Positions 16,459 to 29,807 of a stretch of 64,000 bases of DNA are shown one piece after another. The stretch's first letter is position 1. Each line of letters starts with the position of its first letter. A model generated the notes under the pieces. The model saw only the letters and a program-made list of their open reading frames with translations, was not told where the DNA came from and did no database searches. The translations under genes and the position numbers were made by a program. This DNA is from Polynucleobacter meluiroseus (GTDB lineage: Bacteria > Pseudomonadota > Gammaproteobacteria > Burkholderiales > Burkholderiaceae), in assembly GCF_900205755.1 (NCBI RefSeq), contig NZ_OANS01000002.1, forward strand, positions 248,001 through 312,000, in the 5' to 3' direction.

Positions 16459-16773
16459 CTACTGCACTTCAGAGGGTTTAGCAGTACTCTCCGAAGTTTT
16501 TTTTGCAGGGAGAATTTGCACAAAAAATTCTCCCTCTTTGATCATGCCATGCTCTACTCTTGCACGCTCTTCGATCGCCCTAGTGCCCTCTTTAAGGTCT
16601 TTCACGTCGCCACTCAACTTGGTATTGCGTAAACTCAACAGGCTATTTTTAGCCTGCTGCAATTGAAGTTGACGCTCCATTTCATATACCTTAAGCCAAC
16701 CGCCTTTACCCAGCCAAAGCGGATACTGAATTGCAATCAGTAGCAGCACCATCGAGTAGATAACAATACGCAT
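16459..16773 (-). CDS. ftsB: Cell division protein FtsB
   Basis: A 104-residue bitopic membrane protein of the divisome FtsQLB complex. An N-terminal transmembrane helix (about 2-18, ending in YPLWLGKGGW) leads into a coiled coil (about 25-65, MERQLQLQQAKNSLLSLRN), then the ARVEHGMIKEGE element with the conserved GMI(K)xGE stretch. Location directly after eno is the usual proteobacterial position. The end has a short Thr/Ser/Lys-rich tail. Confidence 0.93.
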   Translation of the reverse strand: MRIVIYSMVLLLIAIQYPLWLGKGGWLKVYEMERQLQLQQAKNSLLSLRNTKLSGDVKDLKEGTRAIEERARVEHGMIKEGEFFVQILPAKKTSESTAKPSEVQ

Positions 16774-16794
16774 AGATAGATGAAGTGCGGGCGC

Positions 16795-18120
<1,326 letters not shown>

Positions 18121-18993
18121 TTAATGTGAGTCTTTAAAGCTGTCCTCAAGAAACTCACCTGAATTTTTGACAACGGCATCAATTGCCACCAACGATTGCA
18201 ATAGTTCGTGCATTCTGTGCAAAGGTACCGCATTAGGGCCGTCTGATAGTGCCTTAGCAGGATCTGGATGTGTTTCCATAAAGAGCCCGCTGATGCCAGC
18301 AGCTACCGCGGCACGAGCCAATACAGGAATAAATTCGCGCTGACCACCGCTCGAACTCCCTTGCCCGCCAGGAAGCTGGACAGAATGCGTCGCATCGAAT
18401 ACCACGGGTGCATTCGTTTCGCGCATGATAGCCAAACTACGCATATCTGAAACCAAATTGTTATAACCAAATGAAGCGCCGCGCTCGCAAACCATAAACT
18501 GATCAGGCAAATTCATTTCTGCTGCTGCAGCACGGGCTTTTTCAATTACGTTGAGCATTTCATGAGGCGATAAAAACTGCCCTTTTTTAAAATTGACTGG
18601 CTTGCCACTTTGCGCACAGGCACGAATAAAGTCAGTTTGTCTGCACAAAAATGCGGGGGTTTGCAACACGTCAACTACTTTTGCGACAGCGGCAATCTCG
18701 CTAATATCGTGAATGTCTGTCAGCACGGGTACACCGATTTCCCGTTTAACTTTGGCAAGAATCTCCAGCCCCTTCTCCATGCCTAAGCCTCTAAAAGAGG
18801 AGCCGGAAGAGCGATTGGCTTTATCAAAGGAGGACTTGTAAATAAAAGGAATGCCGAGGGTAGCAGTAATTTCTTTTAGTTTCCCAGCAATATCTAAAGC
18901 AGATTGCTCGGATTCTATGACGCACGGACCAGCGATTAAGAAGAAGCGATGTTGTAACCCAACCTCAAATCCGCAAAGTTTAAATTGACTCAT
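18121..18993 (-). CDS. kdsA: 3-deoxy-8-phosphooctulonate (KDO-8-P) synthase
   Basis: A 290-residue TIM-barrel aldolase that condenses phosphoenolpyruvate with arabinose-5-phosphate, the first committed step to KDO of lipopolysaccharide. Family motifs are IAGPCVIES (20-28), a [12 protein letters not shown] segment, [13 protein letters not shown], and a C-terminal [20 protein letters not shown] stretch. The length is normal. It sits 9 bases after pyrG and 39 bases before eno, the classic gene order, and signals a Gram-negative outer membrane. Confidence 0.97.
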   Translation of the reverse strand: MSQFKLCGFEVGLQHRFFLIAGPCVIESEQSALDIAGKLKEITATLGIPFIYKSSFDKANRSSGSSFRGLGMEKGLEILAKVKREIGVPVLTDIHDISEIAAVAKVVDVLQTPAFLCRQTDFIRACAQSGKPVNFKKGQFLSPHEMLNVIEKARAAAAEMNLPDQFMVCERGASFGYNNLVSDMRSLAIMRETNAPVVFDATHSVQLPGGQGSSSGGQREFIPVLARAAVAAGISGLFMETHPDPAKALSDGPNAVPLHRMHELLQSLVAIDAVVKNSGEFLEDSFKDSH

Positions 18994-19002
18994 TGTTTAA
19001 CC

Positions 19003-20706
<1,704 letters not shown>

Positions 20707-20933
20707 CTACGAATAGAAAAAAACAACTGTCTTTTTTAATGTTCTCGCTCAGCAGATCCTATTAAAAGGTTATGCAGACAGAAGATGGAAAACTTACTTC
20801 ATTGCCCCTTTTTTAAGCAAAAACGCCCTGTTAGCGATAGTAAATAGAACTACTGGCATTTCAAACAATTACAATAGACACAAGCAGGATCACTAGTCTT
20901 GCTATCGCCTTCTGTTGATAACCTTTATCCCAT

Positions 20934-20938
20934 AGGAA
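20934..20938 (+). promoter_or_regulatory. Ribosome-binding site choosing the acnB start
   Basis: AGGAA ends 5 bases before the second of two consecutive ATG codons (20941 and 20944). Family alignment ([14 protein letters not shown]) also favours 20944 over the upstream TTG in the same frame. Confidence 0.55.
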
Positions 20939-20943
20939 ACATG

Positions 20944-23529
20944 ATGTTAGATGCCTACAACGCCCATGTTGCTGAGCGCGCCGCTCTCGGTATCCCTGCT
21001 CTCCCCCTGACCAAGGATCAAACCACTGAATTAATTGAATTATTGAAAAATCCACCTAAGGGTACTGAAGCTCAATTAGTCGAGCTTCTTACGGATCGCG
21101 TGCCCGCCGGAGTAGATGAGGCGGCCAAGATTAAGGCGGAGTTTTTGGATGCGGTTGCCAAGGGCACCGAAAAATCGCCCTTAGTTTCTCGCGTAAAAGC
21201 CACTGAATTACTCGGTACGATGCTGGGCGGCTACAACATCAAGCCCTTGGTTGAACTTTTGGCAGATTCTGAATGCGGCCCTACTGCAGCAGCCGAACTC
21301 AAAAAAACCTTGTTGATGTTCGACTATTTCCACGATGTTCAGGAGATGGCCGAAAAAGGTAACGTACTAGCTAAAGAAGTCTTGCAAAGCTGGGCTGACG
21401 CCGAATGGTTTACGAGCCGTCCAGCTGTTCCAGAAAGCCTCAAGCTGACAGTATTTAAGGTCACAGGCGAAACCAATACTGACGACTTATCCCCTGCGCC
21501 TGATGCCTGGAGCCGCCCTGATATTCCCCTGCACGCCACAGTCATGTTGAAAAACCCCCGAGCAGGTATCGAGCCCGATGAGGCTGGAGTGCGCGGCCCG
21601 ATGAAACAGATTGCTGAATTGCAAAAGAAAGGCAACCAAATCGCTTATGTTGGCGATGTTGTCGGCACTGGATCTTCACGTAAATCGGCCACCAATTCAG
21701 TGTTGTGGTGGACAGGTAAAGACATCCCCTTCATTCCCAACAAACGTTTTGGGGGCGTCTGCTTGGGCACAAAAATTGCCCCAATCTTTTTTAACACCAT
21801 GGAAGATGCTGGTGCTTTACCGATTGAGCTTGATGTATCCAATATGAATATGGGTGACGTGATCGAACTTCGTCCTTACGAGGGTAAGGCCCTGAAGGAT
21901 GGTAAAGAAATTACTGAATTCACCCTCAAATCCCCCGTTATTTTGGACGAAGTACGTGCCGGCGGTCGTATCCCCTTGATCGTGGGTCGCGGCCTTACAG
22001 CAAAAGCCCGTGCAGCGCTCGGTCTTCCTGCCTCAACGGTATTCCAATTGCCTATTAGCCCACCTGATACCAAAAAAGGATTTAGTTTGGCGCAAAAAAT
22101 GGTTGGCCGCGCTTGTGGCTTACCTGAAGGTCAAGGCGTGCGTCCAGGCACCTATTGCGAGCCACATATGACTACGGTTGGCTCACAAGATACAACCGGA
22201 CCAATGACGCGAGATGAGCTTAAAGACTTAGCCTGTTTAGGTTTTTCTTCTGATTTAGTGATGCAGTCTTTCTGCCATACCTCGGCCTATCCAAAGCCTG
22301 TTGATATTCGCACCCATCACGAATTGCCTGCATTTATGACAAACCGCGGCGGTGTTGCGCTACGTCCTGGCGACGGCATTATTCATAGCTGGCTCAACCG
22401 CCTACTCTTGCCAGATACTTGCGGCACAGGTGGTGATAGCCACACCCGCTTCCCGATCGGTATTTCTTTCCCAGCTGGCTCTGGCTTAGTCGCTTTTGCT
22501 GCTGCTACCGGTGTTATTCCCTTGGATATGCCTGAATCAGTTTTGATTCGCTTTACAGGCAAGATGCAACCGGGCATTACCTTACGTGACTTAGTGAATG
22601 CCATTCCTTTGTATGCAATTAAGAAGGGCTTATTGACAGTTGAGAAGCAAGGCAAGAAAAATGTATTTTCAGGCCGTATATTAGAAATCGAAGGTTTACC
22701 TGATCTAAAAATTGAGCAAGCCTTTGAATTGTCTGATGCCTCTGCAGAGCGCTCTGCTGGCGGCTGCGCTATTCAATTAAACAAAGAGCCCATTATTGAG
22801 TACATGCGCTCCAACATCACTTTGATGAAGTGGATGATCGCTAATGGCTATGAAGATAAGCGGACACTTGGACGTCGTATCAAAGCGATGGAAGCATGGA
22901 TTGCGAAACCAGAATTGTTAAAGGCAGATGCTGATGCCGATTACGCTGAAGTTATCGAGATCAATATGAGCGACATTAAAGAGCCTATTCTGGCTTGCCC
23001 AAATGATCCAGATGATGTCAAATTCTTATCCGAAGTATCTGGTGAGAAAATTGATGAAGTCTTCATCGGTTCTTGCATGACCAATATTGGTCATTTCCGT
23101 GCGGCCAGCAAGGTGCTAGAAGGTAAAACGGATATGCCTACGCGTTTATGGATTGCGCCCCCAACCAAGATGGACCAAATGATTTTGACCGAAGAAGGTT
23201 ATTACGGTATTTTGGGCCGCACAGGTGCGCGTATGGAAACGCCGGGCTGCTCACTTTGCATGGGAAATCAAGCGCAAATTCGAAAAGGGTCGACTGCAGT
23301 TTCTACTTCTACTAGAAACTTCCCTAACCGCTTAGGTATTGATACTCGGGTTTACTTAGCCTCGGCTGAGTTGGCTGCAGTAGCCGCCCTTTTAGGTCGC
23401 CTACCTACGCCAGCTGAATACTTTGAACAAGTGAATTCTCTGAACGCCAAAGCGGGTGAAATTTATCGTTACATGAACTTTGACAAAATCAAATCATTTA
23501 GCGATGTTGCGGATACGGTCACCGTGTAA
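20944..23529 (+). CDS. acnB: Aconitate hydratase B
   Basis: An 861-residue AcnB, converting citrate to isocitrate in the TCA cycle and also able to act on 2-methylcitrate in some bacteria. The order is the B type: HEAT-like domain (1-155), swivel domain (about 165-370), then the catalytic domains. The 4Fe-4S ligands are C711 (SCMTN), C769 and C772 (GCSLCMG), the same numbers as in E. coli. The start at 20944 gives the expected N-terminus MLDAYNAHV. The gene is single and followed by a strong terminator. Confidence 0.98.
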   Translation: MLDAYNAHVAERAALGIPALPLTKDQTTELIELLKNPPKGTEAQLVELLTDRVPAGVDEAAKIKAEFLDAVAKGTEKSPLVSRVKATELLGTMLGGYNIKPLVELLADSECGPTAAAELKKTLLMFDYFHDVQEMAEKGNVLAKEVLQSWADAEWFTSRPAVPESLKLTVFKVTGETNTDDLSPAPDAWSRPDIPLHATVMLKNPRAGIEPDEAGVRGPMKQIAELQKKGNQIAYVGDVVGTGSSRKSATNSVLWWTGKDIPFIPNKRFGGVCLGTKIAPIFFNTMEDAGALPIELDVSNMNMGDVIELRPYEGKALKDGKEITEFTLKSPVILDEVRAGGRIPLIVGRGLTAKARAALGLPASTVFQLPISPPDTKKGFSLAQKMVGRACGLPEGQGVRPGTYCEPHMTTVGSQDTTGPMTRDELKDLACLGFSSDLVMQSFCHTSAYPKPVDIRTHHELPAFMTNRGGVALRPGDGIIHSWLNRLLLPDTCGTGGDSHTRFPIGISFPAGSGLVAFAAATGVIPLDMPESVLIRFTGKMQPGITLRDLVNAIPLYAIKKGLLTVEKQGKKNVFSGRILEIEGLPDLKIEQAFELSDASAERSAGGCAIQLNKEPIIEYMRSNITLMKWMIANGYEDKRTLGRRIKAMEAWIAKPELLKADADADYAEVIEINMSDIKEPILACPNDPDDVKFLSEVSGEKIDEVFIGSCMTNIGHFRAASKVLEGKTDMPTRLWIAPPTKMDQMILTEEGYYGILGRTGARMETPGCSLCMGNQAQIRKGSTAVSTSTRNFPNRLGIDTRVYLASAELAAVAALLGRLPTPAEYFEQVNSLNAKAGEIYRYMNFDKIKSFSDVADTVTV

Positions 23530-23551
23530 AGCATTAGCAGAAGCAGTAAAA

Positions 23552-23577
23552 AAGGCGATCTTATGATCGCCTTTTTT
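23552..23577 (+). terminator. Terminator after acnB (likely bidirectional)
   Basis: Nine-base stem AAGGCGATC / GATCGCCTT (23552-23560 with 23565-23573), TTAT loop and a T-run. A-rich flanks on the other side mean it can also serve the convergent spermidine-synthase-like gene. Confidence 0.85.
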
Positions 23578-23593
23578 ATATGCACCGTAAGGA

Positions 23594-24355
23594 TTAAATA
23601 GACAAGCTTGTCTCTTGGCGTGCATTCTCTCGATTCAAGCCAGAAGCCCAAGTCTGGGTAGGCAGCCCCGTTTTATCCATGATCAACTTAGCCCGCCTAG
23701 AAATATCTTTCCATTCCACATTCAATGGCGGTCCTTTAAAAACAATTGCGACCACATTGCAATCATGCGATTCAGGGAACAATAAAACGCGATTTTCAAA
23801 GGCATCACAAATATTTTGAAGATTGAGATTAAAGCTTTTATGACGCGAAAATAAATTCACTGTCAACACCCCTGTGTCCTTCAGAATATTGTGGCAACCT
23901 CGATAGAAATCTAAGGAGCTAGCAGAAGGACCATCACAAATCGCGTCATAAAGATCCACCTGTACGGCATCAAAATAGTGTTGATATTGCGAATCTTCTA
24001 CAAATTTTTTGGCATCTACCTGCAAAGTATTTAAGCGGCGGTCATCCTCAGGGGTATAGAACATGCTTCTAGCAGAAACAATGACGGCTGGATTTAACTC
24101 AATTACGGTTGTTTTCACAGCCGGGCAATGGCGGTGCGTGAACTTAGTCAAGGCACCCGTTCCAAGACCTAACTGCGCTAGCTTCATCCCTGGCTTGGTC
24201 TCTAAAAAAAGTAGCCATGCCATCATTTGCTGGTTGTACTCTAGATAGATTTCATCAGGATCTCTCAGGCGCATCGCCCCCTGAATCAGTTCAGTACCAA
24301 AATGCAGGTAGCGTACTCCACCACTCTCAGAAAAGGTGACTGGTTCCATCAACAT
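23594..24355 (-). CDS. Spermidine synthase-like methyltransferase-fold protein
   Basis: A 253-residue protein of the spermidine/spermine synthase superfamily (Rossmann fold binding decarboxylated or ordinary SAM). GLGTG (about 63-67) is the nucleotide loop. VIELNP (about 84-89) holds the acidic ribose-binding residue. VDLYDA (about 138) stands where polyamine synthases keep the catalytic Asp. The family is often found as orphan genes whose product is not polyamine. It lies 9 bases after purL on the same strand, so the two are probably co-transcribed. Spermidine activity is not certain. Confidence 0.75.
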   Translation of the reverse strand: MLMEPVTFSESGGVRYLHFGTELIQGAMRLRDPDEIYLEYNQQMMAWLLFLETKPGMKLAQLGLGTGALTKFTHRHCPAVKTTVIELNPAVIVSARSMFYTPEDDRRLNTLQVDAKKFVEDSQYQHYFDAVQVDLYDAICDGPSASSLDFYRGCHNILKDTGVLTVNLFSRHKSFNLNLQNICDAFENRVLLFPESHDCNVVAIVFKGPPLNVEWKDISRRAKLIMDKTGLPTQTWASGLNRENARQETSLSI

Positions 24356-24364
24356 GCTATGCCT

Positions 24365-27300
24365 CTACTCCGCCCAGCGGCGGGCATTGCGGAACAGGCG
24401 CATCCACGGGCTAGCCCCATCAGGGGTTTTAAGCCACTCAGGCGGACACCAACTCATTTGTACAGCACGAAATACCCGCTCAGGATGCGGCATCATGACG
24501 GTGAAGCGACCATCAGGAGTGGTAACGCCAGTTAAGCCACCTGCTGAACCATTAGGATTTAGTGGGTACATCTCAGTGGGCCTACCTTGGGAGTCAACGA
24601 AACGCATCACTGACAACGATTCATTTTGCAAGCGGTCGAAATTCCCTTGTTGACTGAAGTTAGCAAAACCCTCGCCGTGAGCGATCGCAATGGGCAAGAT
24701 GCTACCAGCCATCCCTTTCGTGAAAATCGATGGTGATGGCGTGATTTCGGCCATTACTAAACGCGCTTCATATTGCTCAGATTGATTGCGAGTGAACTTA
24801 GGCCAATCTTGAGCGCCAGGAATCATTCCAGAAAGATTACTCATCATTTGACAGCCGTTACAAACCCCTAAAGCAAAACTATCTTGGCGCTGAAAGAAGG
24901 CTTCAAATTGGTCTCGTAACTGCATATTGAAGAGAATGGTTTTTGCCCAACCTTCACCCGCCCCCAAGACATCACCGTAGCTAAAGCCGCCACAACTAAT
25001 GAGGCCACGGAAGTCAACTAGCTTCGCTTTGCCGGAGATCAAATCTGACATGTGAACATCGTAACTATCAAAGCCAGCCCAGTCCATGGCGTACGCCATT
25101 TCTACATGAGAATTAACCCCCTGCTCTCGCAGGATGGCAACTTTTGGACGGGCATTTTGGTTTAGGAAAGGTGCCGCAATATCCTCTGCAATATCGAATG
25201 TGAGCTTTGGAGAGATGCCTGAATCGGCAATGTGATCCAGTAAGGCAAACTCACTATCGGCACAATCTGGATTGTCGCGTAAGCGCGCAATTTGATAACT
25301 CGTATTTGTCCATAGCTTCTGAAGGACTTCGCGGGGTTCAGCAAAGATATTTTTAGCATCACACCAGACTTCAATTTTTCCGTTGGTATTGGGTTTGGCA
25401 ATCACATGACTATGCGCACTTAAAGCCAAGTCGCGCAGGACAGCAAAAACCGCATCCCGATCCGCCCTGCGTATTTGAATAACAGCACCAAGCTCTTCAT
25501 TAAATAGCGCACGTAATGTTAATTCGTGTCGCAGGCCAGCAACTTGTTGCGCCCAATTCTTTGCGTCACCCCATTCAGGCTCTTGATCTACTTTTACGGC
25601 AATCATGTCAACGTTGATGGAAATGCCACAGTGGGAAGCAAAGGCCATCTCAGCGATACAAGCAAATAAGCCACCATCAGATCGATCATGATAGGCCAGC
25701 AATTTATCTTCTTTGCGAAGCTGAATGATTGCAGCCGCCAGAGATTTAAGATCCTCTGGATAATCCAAGTCTGGTGTATCTTTGCCAGATTGGTTTAATA
25801 CTTGAGCCAAAATGCTACCGGCCATGCGATTTTTACCGCGACCTAAATCAATTAAAACTAGTTCAGTATCAAGGGCATTACCCGCAGAATCGGCTAGCGT
25901 TAATAGTGGCGTTAATGTCTTACGTGCATCTTGAACGGCTGCAAACGCAGAGATAATTAAAGATACTGGAGAAACCACTTTCTTCGCTTGATCTTGATCC
26001 TGCCAAGAAGTTGCCATCGACAGTGAATCTTTGCCAACAGGTATTGAAATGCCTAAGGCGGGACAGAGCTCCATACCGATGGCATAAACAGATTCATATA
26101 ACTTCGCATCTTCACCGGGTGAACCGCAAGCAGCCATCCAGTTTGCCGATAGCTTTACCTCATCCAAACGATGAATGTCTGCGGCCAATAAGTTGGTAAT
26201 AGCCTCACCTACTGCCATACGCGCAGCCGCAGGAGCATTCATGACCGCAAGTGGAGTGCGCTCACCCATCGACATGGCTTCGCCACGATAAGCCGAAAAG
26301 TCCATCATCGTAACGGCGCAATCGGCAACAGGAACTTGCCATGGGCCGACCATTTGGTCGCGGGCATTTAAGCCGCCAACGGTACGGTCGCCGATCGTAA
26401 TTAAAAAAGATTTGCTTGCTACTGTGGGTTGCTGAAGCACCCAAGCAATACATTGAGCTAAGTCAGCATTGGTAACATCTAATTCTTCAAAATGCTGCAC
26501 TACCCGTTGCACGTCGCGGTGCATCCGTGGAGGTTTACCTAGCAGTACCTCCATAGGCATATCGATAGGCAAATGGGAGTCAGAGCTCGCCACTTGTCGC
26601 TCATCACTCAATTGCAACTGACGCTCAGTCGTTGCGTGTCCAACCACCGCAATTGGACAGCGCTCACGTTCGCAAAATGATTTCAGTAAATCTAAATTAC
26701 TAGCAGCAATCGCAAGCACATAACGTTCTTGAGATTCATTGCACCAAATCTCCGCTGGGCTCATACCACTCTCTTCCAAGGCGATATTACGCAGTTCAAA
26801 TTGGGCGCCTAGACCGGCTCCATCCGCTAATTCCGGGAAGGCGTTGGATAATCCACCAGCACCAACATCATGAATAGAAACAATCGGGTTATCTACGCCC
26901 AATGCACAACACGCATTAATCACTTCTTGTGCGCGGCGCTCCATTTCTGGATTGCCACGCTGCACTGAATCAAAATCTAAATCGGCCGTATTCGTACCAG
27001 TAGCAACCGAACTCCCTGTAGCGCCGCCCATACCAATCCGCATACCAGGACCACCCAGCTGAATGAAGAGGTGCCCTGGCTCAATCGGTTTCTTAGCAGT
27101 GTGAATTGCATCAATGCTGCCAATCCCACCAGCAATCATGATGGGCTTGTGATAGCCACGGCGCACACCTTCAAGAGTTTGCTCAAAAACTCTAAAGTAG
27201 CCACCTAAAATAGGACGACCAAATTCATTGTTAAACGCAGCCCCACCCAGAGGGCCATCAAGCATGATTTGCAATGGTGTCGCGATTCGCTCAGGCTTAC

Positions 27301-28399
27301 CGTACCGTTCAGTTTCCCAAGGCAATTCAGTCCCAGGGATGTTCAAGTTTGACACTGAAAAGCCGGTTAGACCCGCTTTGGGATTGCCACCGATACCGGT
27401 GGCGCCTTCATCTCGAATCTCTCCCCCAGCCCCCGTAGCAGCGCCGGGAAATGGCGCAATCGCAGTGGGGTGGTTGTGAGTTTCTACCTTCATTAAAGTG
27501 TGGACAAGGCGAGTCTTTTTTTGATAATGATGCCCACCACCTTGAGGAATCCAGGTCTCAGACTCGCAACCTACCATCACGGCCGAGTTATCAGAGTAAG
27601 CAATGATCGTGCCCTCGGGTCGCAATAAATGGGTATTGCGAATCATTGCAAATAAAGATTTTTCCTGATCATCTCCATCGATTGTCCAAGTCGAATTGAA
27701 AATCTTATGACGGCAATGCTCACTATTGGCTTGCGCAAACATGATGAGCTCAACATCACTAGGATTACGCTCTAAGCGCAAGAAATTCTCGGCAAGATAA
27801 GCCACTTCATCATCAGATAAGGCCAGGCCAAGCAATTGATTTGCTTCATCCAGAGCCGCCCTTCCCTCGGTTAATAAGGGGATGCGGGTTAAGGGGCGAT
27901 CAGGGAGATTTTGATACAGAGCCTCTGCATCGACCTCAGTAGAGATGACTGCTTCAGTCATACGATCATGTAACGCTGCTAAGACTAACTGCTTTTGACC
28001 GTCGTCTAAGGGCTTCTTGCTGTGCCATTGATATTGCACACCCCTTTCAATACGCAAGACATCTAAGCTGCATTGCCGCGCGATTTCAGTCGCTTTGCTA
28101 GCCCATGGCGAAACTGTGCCAAAGCGAGGAATGATGATCGCCGAGCCTTTTTTACTATCGCTACCAAACAGGCCATTGCCAGACTTCAACTTTGTAATAA
28201 AAGGCTGGCCGTAGGTCAATAAACTAGAGAGAGTCTGAGTGGCCGAGGAATGAGGATTGGTATTGGACCAAATAAAATGGAGATAATGAGCCTCAATAGA
28301 CTCCAATTCGATTCCTTGTGCAATCAGCAGGGCTAAAAGCCGCTGTTGGCGAAAGGCTGAAAGGGCATCTGCCCCGGGCAAGCAACTAAATAATGACAT
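24365..28399 (-). CDS. purL: Phosphoribosylformylglycinamidine synthase (single-chain)
   Basis: A 1344-residue single-chain FGAM synthase of the proteobacterial type, catalysing the fourth step of purine biosynthesis with glutamine and ATP. Order: PurS-like N-terminus (1-140), linker, two AIRS-type halves (about 230-1030; [11 protein letters not shown] and GGxxG loops visible) and the class I glutaminase at the end. The glutaminase nucleophile is C1180 in GVCNGCQMM, and the His/Glu pair (PHPER) is near residue 1315. Length agrees with E. coli PurL (1295). Confidence 0.98.
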   Translation of the reverse strand: MSLFSCLPGADALSAFRQQRLLALLIAQGIELESIEAHYLHFIWSNTNPHSSATQTLSSLLTYGQPFITKLKSGNGLFGSDSKKGSAIIIPRFGTVSPWASKATEIARQCSLDVLRIERGVQYQWHSKKPLDDGQKQLVLAALHDRMTEAVISTEVDAEALYQNLPDRPLTRIPLLTEGRAALDEANQLLGLALSDDEVAYLAENFLRLERNPSDVELIMFAQANSEHCRHKIFNSTWTIDGDDQEKSLFAMIRNTHLLRPEGTIIAYSDNSAVMVGCESETWIPQGGGHHYQKKTRLVHTLMKVETHNHPTAIAPFPGAATGAGGEIRDEGATGIGGNPKAGLTGFSVSNLNIPGTELPWETERYGKPERIATPLQIMLDGPLGGAAFNNEFGRPILGGYFRVFEQTLEGVRRGYHKPIMIAGGIGSIDAIHTAKKPIEPGHLFIQLGGPGMRIGMGGATGSSVATGTNTADLDFDSVQRGNPEMERRAQEVINACCALGVDNPIVSIHDVGAGGLSNAFPELADGAGLGAQFELRNIALEESGMSPAEIWCNESQERYVLAIAASNLDLLKSFCERERCPIAVVGHATTERQLQLSDERQVASSDSHLPIDMPMEVLLGKPPRMHRDVQRVVQHFEELDVTNADLAQCIAWVLQQPTVASKSFLITIGDRTVGGLNARDQMVGPWQVPVADCAVTMMDFSAYRGEAMSMGERTPLAVMNAPAAARMAVGEAITNLLAADIHRLDEVKLSANWMAACGSPGEDAKLYESVYAIGMELCPALGISIPVGKDSLSMATSWQDQDQAKKVVSPVSLIISAFAAVQDARKTLTPLLTLADSAGNALDTELVLIDLGRGKNRMAGSILAQVLNQSGKDTPDLDYPEDLKSLAAAIIQLRKEDKLLAYHDRSDGGLFACIAEMAFASHCGISINVDMIAVKVDQEPEWGDAKNWAQQVAGLRHELTLRALFNEELGAVIQIRRADRDAVFAVLRDLALSAHSHVIAKPNTNGKIEVWCDAKNIFAEPREVLQKLWTNTSYQIARLRDNPDCADSEFALLDHIADSGISPKLTFDIAEDIAAPFLNQNARPKVAILREQGVNSHVEMAYAMDWAGFDSYDVHMSDLISGKAKLVDFRGLISCGGFSYGDVLGAGEGWAKTILFNMQLRDQFEAFFQRQDSFALGVCNGCQMMSNLSGMIPGAQDWPKFTRNQSEQYEARLVMAEITPSPSIFTKGMAGSILPIAIAHGEGFANFSQQGNFDRLQNESLSVMRFVDSQGRPTEMYPLNPNGSAGGLTGVTTPDGRFTVMMPHPERVFRAVQMSWCPPEWLKTPDGASPWMRLFRNARRWAE

Positions 28400-28420
28400 C
28401 CCTAGATTATAAGGTTTTGA

Positions 28421-29098
28421 TCACACCAATCGCCCGCCTTGAATATGTAACTGGCGTTCACACCGTGCCGCCAGGGCGGAGTCATGCGTGACTAGAACGA
28501 GTGTTGAGGCATTTACTTGATTTAATTCGAAAAGAAGATCAATGATGCGGCTGCCGCTAGCTTCATCCAAGCTGCCCGTGGGTTCATCGGCAAATAGGAT
28601 TGCCGGCTTATTAATAAAGGCGCGGGCTAAGGCAACCCTTTGCTGCTCGCCACCAGAGAGTGTTTTTGGAAAATGCCCCATACGTGACTCAAGCCCTACT
28701 TTTATGAGCCAATGTTCAGCCTCTTGCCTGGCTATATTTTCGCCTATGCCATTGATCTCCAAGGGGAGCATGACATTTTCTAGGGCATTTAGGTGGGGCA
28801 ATAGTTGAAAGGCTTGAAACACAAACCCAATATGCTCACCACGTAAGCGGGCTCGACCATCTTCATCCAATTCAGTGAGGTTTTTGCCCAACAACATGAT
28901 CTGTCCACTGCTAGGTATATCCAAACCCGCCAATAGGCTAAGTAAAGTACTTTTACCGGATCCGGAGCTACCCACGATAGCAACGCTCTCTCCCCTAGCA
29001 ATCTGAAAGCTGATGTCATGCAAAATGGTGAGGTTGCCATCATTAATTTGGGCAGTTTTGCCTAGATGGCTCGCATCAATAGCTGGAGATAGACTCAT
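28421..29098 (-). CDS. ybbA: ABC transporter ATP-binding protein, YbbA/LolD type
   Basis: A 225-residue ATPase of the MacB/LolD class. Walker A is GSSGSGKST (43-51), the signature LSGGEQQR is near 140 and Walker [13 protein letters not shown] near 162. I choose the ATG at 29098. A longer frame reaching 29194 would run through the coding start of the divergent esterase. In E. coli ybbA is likewise divergent from tesA, so the pair is YbbA/TesA-like rather than LolD. The permease partner YbbP is absent here, and purL follows 21 bases later. Confidence 0.85.
   Translation of the reverse strand: MSLSPAIDASHLGKTAQINDGNLTILHDISFQIARGESVAIVGSSGSGKSTLLSLLAGLDIPSSGQIMLLGKNLTELDEDGRARLRGEHIGFVFQAFQLLPHLNALENVMLPLEINGIGENIARQEAEHWLIKVGLESRMGHFPKTLSGGEQQRVALARAFINKPAILFADEPTGSLDEASGSRIIDLLFELNQVNASTLVLVTHDSALAARCERQLHIQGGRLV
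29085..29088 (+). promoter_or_regulatory. Ribosome-binding site for the TesA-like esterase
   Basis: GGAG eight bases before the ATG at 29097. It supports this start over the ATG at 29013, which would lie inside the divergent ATPase gene. Confidence 0.55.
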
Positions 29099-29783
29099 GT
29101 GGAATTTAGACTTTGTATTTTCAGGGGCGCCACTCAACAAGCTGTGGTTTTCAAAAAGACTGCTGATCAGTACATTTTGCCTGTTTATTAGCATTCCATC
29201 CTTCGCCCAAACAAATCCAGTGATTTTGGTCTTTGGGGATAGCCTTTCGGCAGAGTATGGTCTTGAGCGTAATTCAGGGTGGGTAAATCTCCTGCAAGGA
29301 AAGCTTCAAAAGGAGAAAAGCGTTTGGCAGGTATTTAACGCTAGCATTAGTGGCGAGACCAGCGCCGGTGGCCTGACGCGCCTCCCACAAATTTTGTCCC
29401 AGAAAAAACCGGGAATTGTGCTGTTAGAGCTCGGTGCAAATGATGCCCTTAGAGGTTTATCACTAACAGAGACTAAAAATAACTTACGCAAGATGATTGC
29501 GCTCAGTAAAAAAAGTGGTGCCCAGGTACTGTTATTTGGCATGAGAATTCCACCAAATTACGGCCAGCAATATACCGAAGCATTTTTTCGACTTTATCCA
29601 ACACTTGCTAGAGAAGAAAAAATTGCACTCCTACCCTTTTTTCTTGACGGTGTTGCAAGCAAACCAGAGCTCTTTCAGGCGGATCGCCTTCATCCCAATG
29701 AGAAAGCGCAAAACCAGCTCTTTCAAAATGTTTGGGCGGCAATGAAGCCATACTATCCCCTCCTTACAGAAAAGCAAAAGTAA
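29097..29783 (+). CDS. tesA: TesA-like periplasmic GDSL/SGNH esterase
   Basis: A 228-residue SGNH hydrolase (arylesterase, lysophospholipase L1 or thioesterase I type). An N-terminal signal sequence spans about residues 19-37 (RLLISTFCLFISIPSFA), so the enzyme is periplasmic. Block I is FGDSLS with the nucleophilic Ser, then GANDALRG (block III) and DRLHPN (catalytic Asp and His). Its ATG shares bases with the start codon of the divergent YbbA-type gene (CATG), leaving no intergenic space. The N-terminal region before the hydrophobic core is long, so a later start is possible. Confidence 0.85.
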   Translation: MWNLDFVFSGAPLNKLWFSKRLLISTFCLFISIPSFAQTNPVILVFGDSLSAEYGLERNSGWVNLLQGKLQKEKSVWQVFNASISGETSAGGLTRLPQILSQKKPGIVLLELGANDALRGLSLTETKNNLRKMIALSKKSGAQVLLFGMRIPPNYGQQYTEAFFRLYPTLAREEKIALLPFFLDGVASKPELFQADRLHPNEKAQNQLFQNVWAAMKPYYPLLTEKQK

Positions 29784-29807
29784 GTAGGATTAAAAAGGAG
29801 CGTAGAT

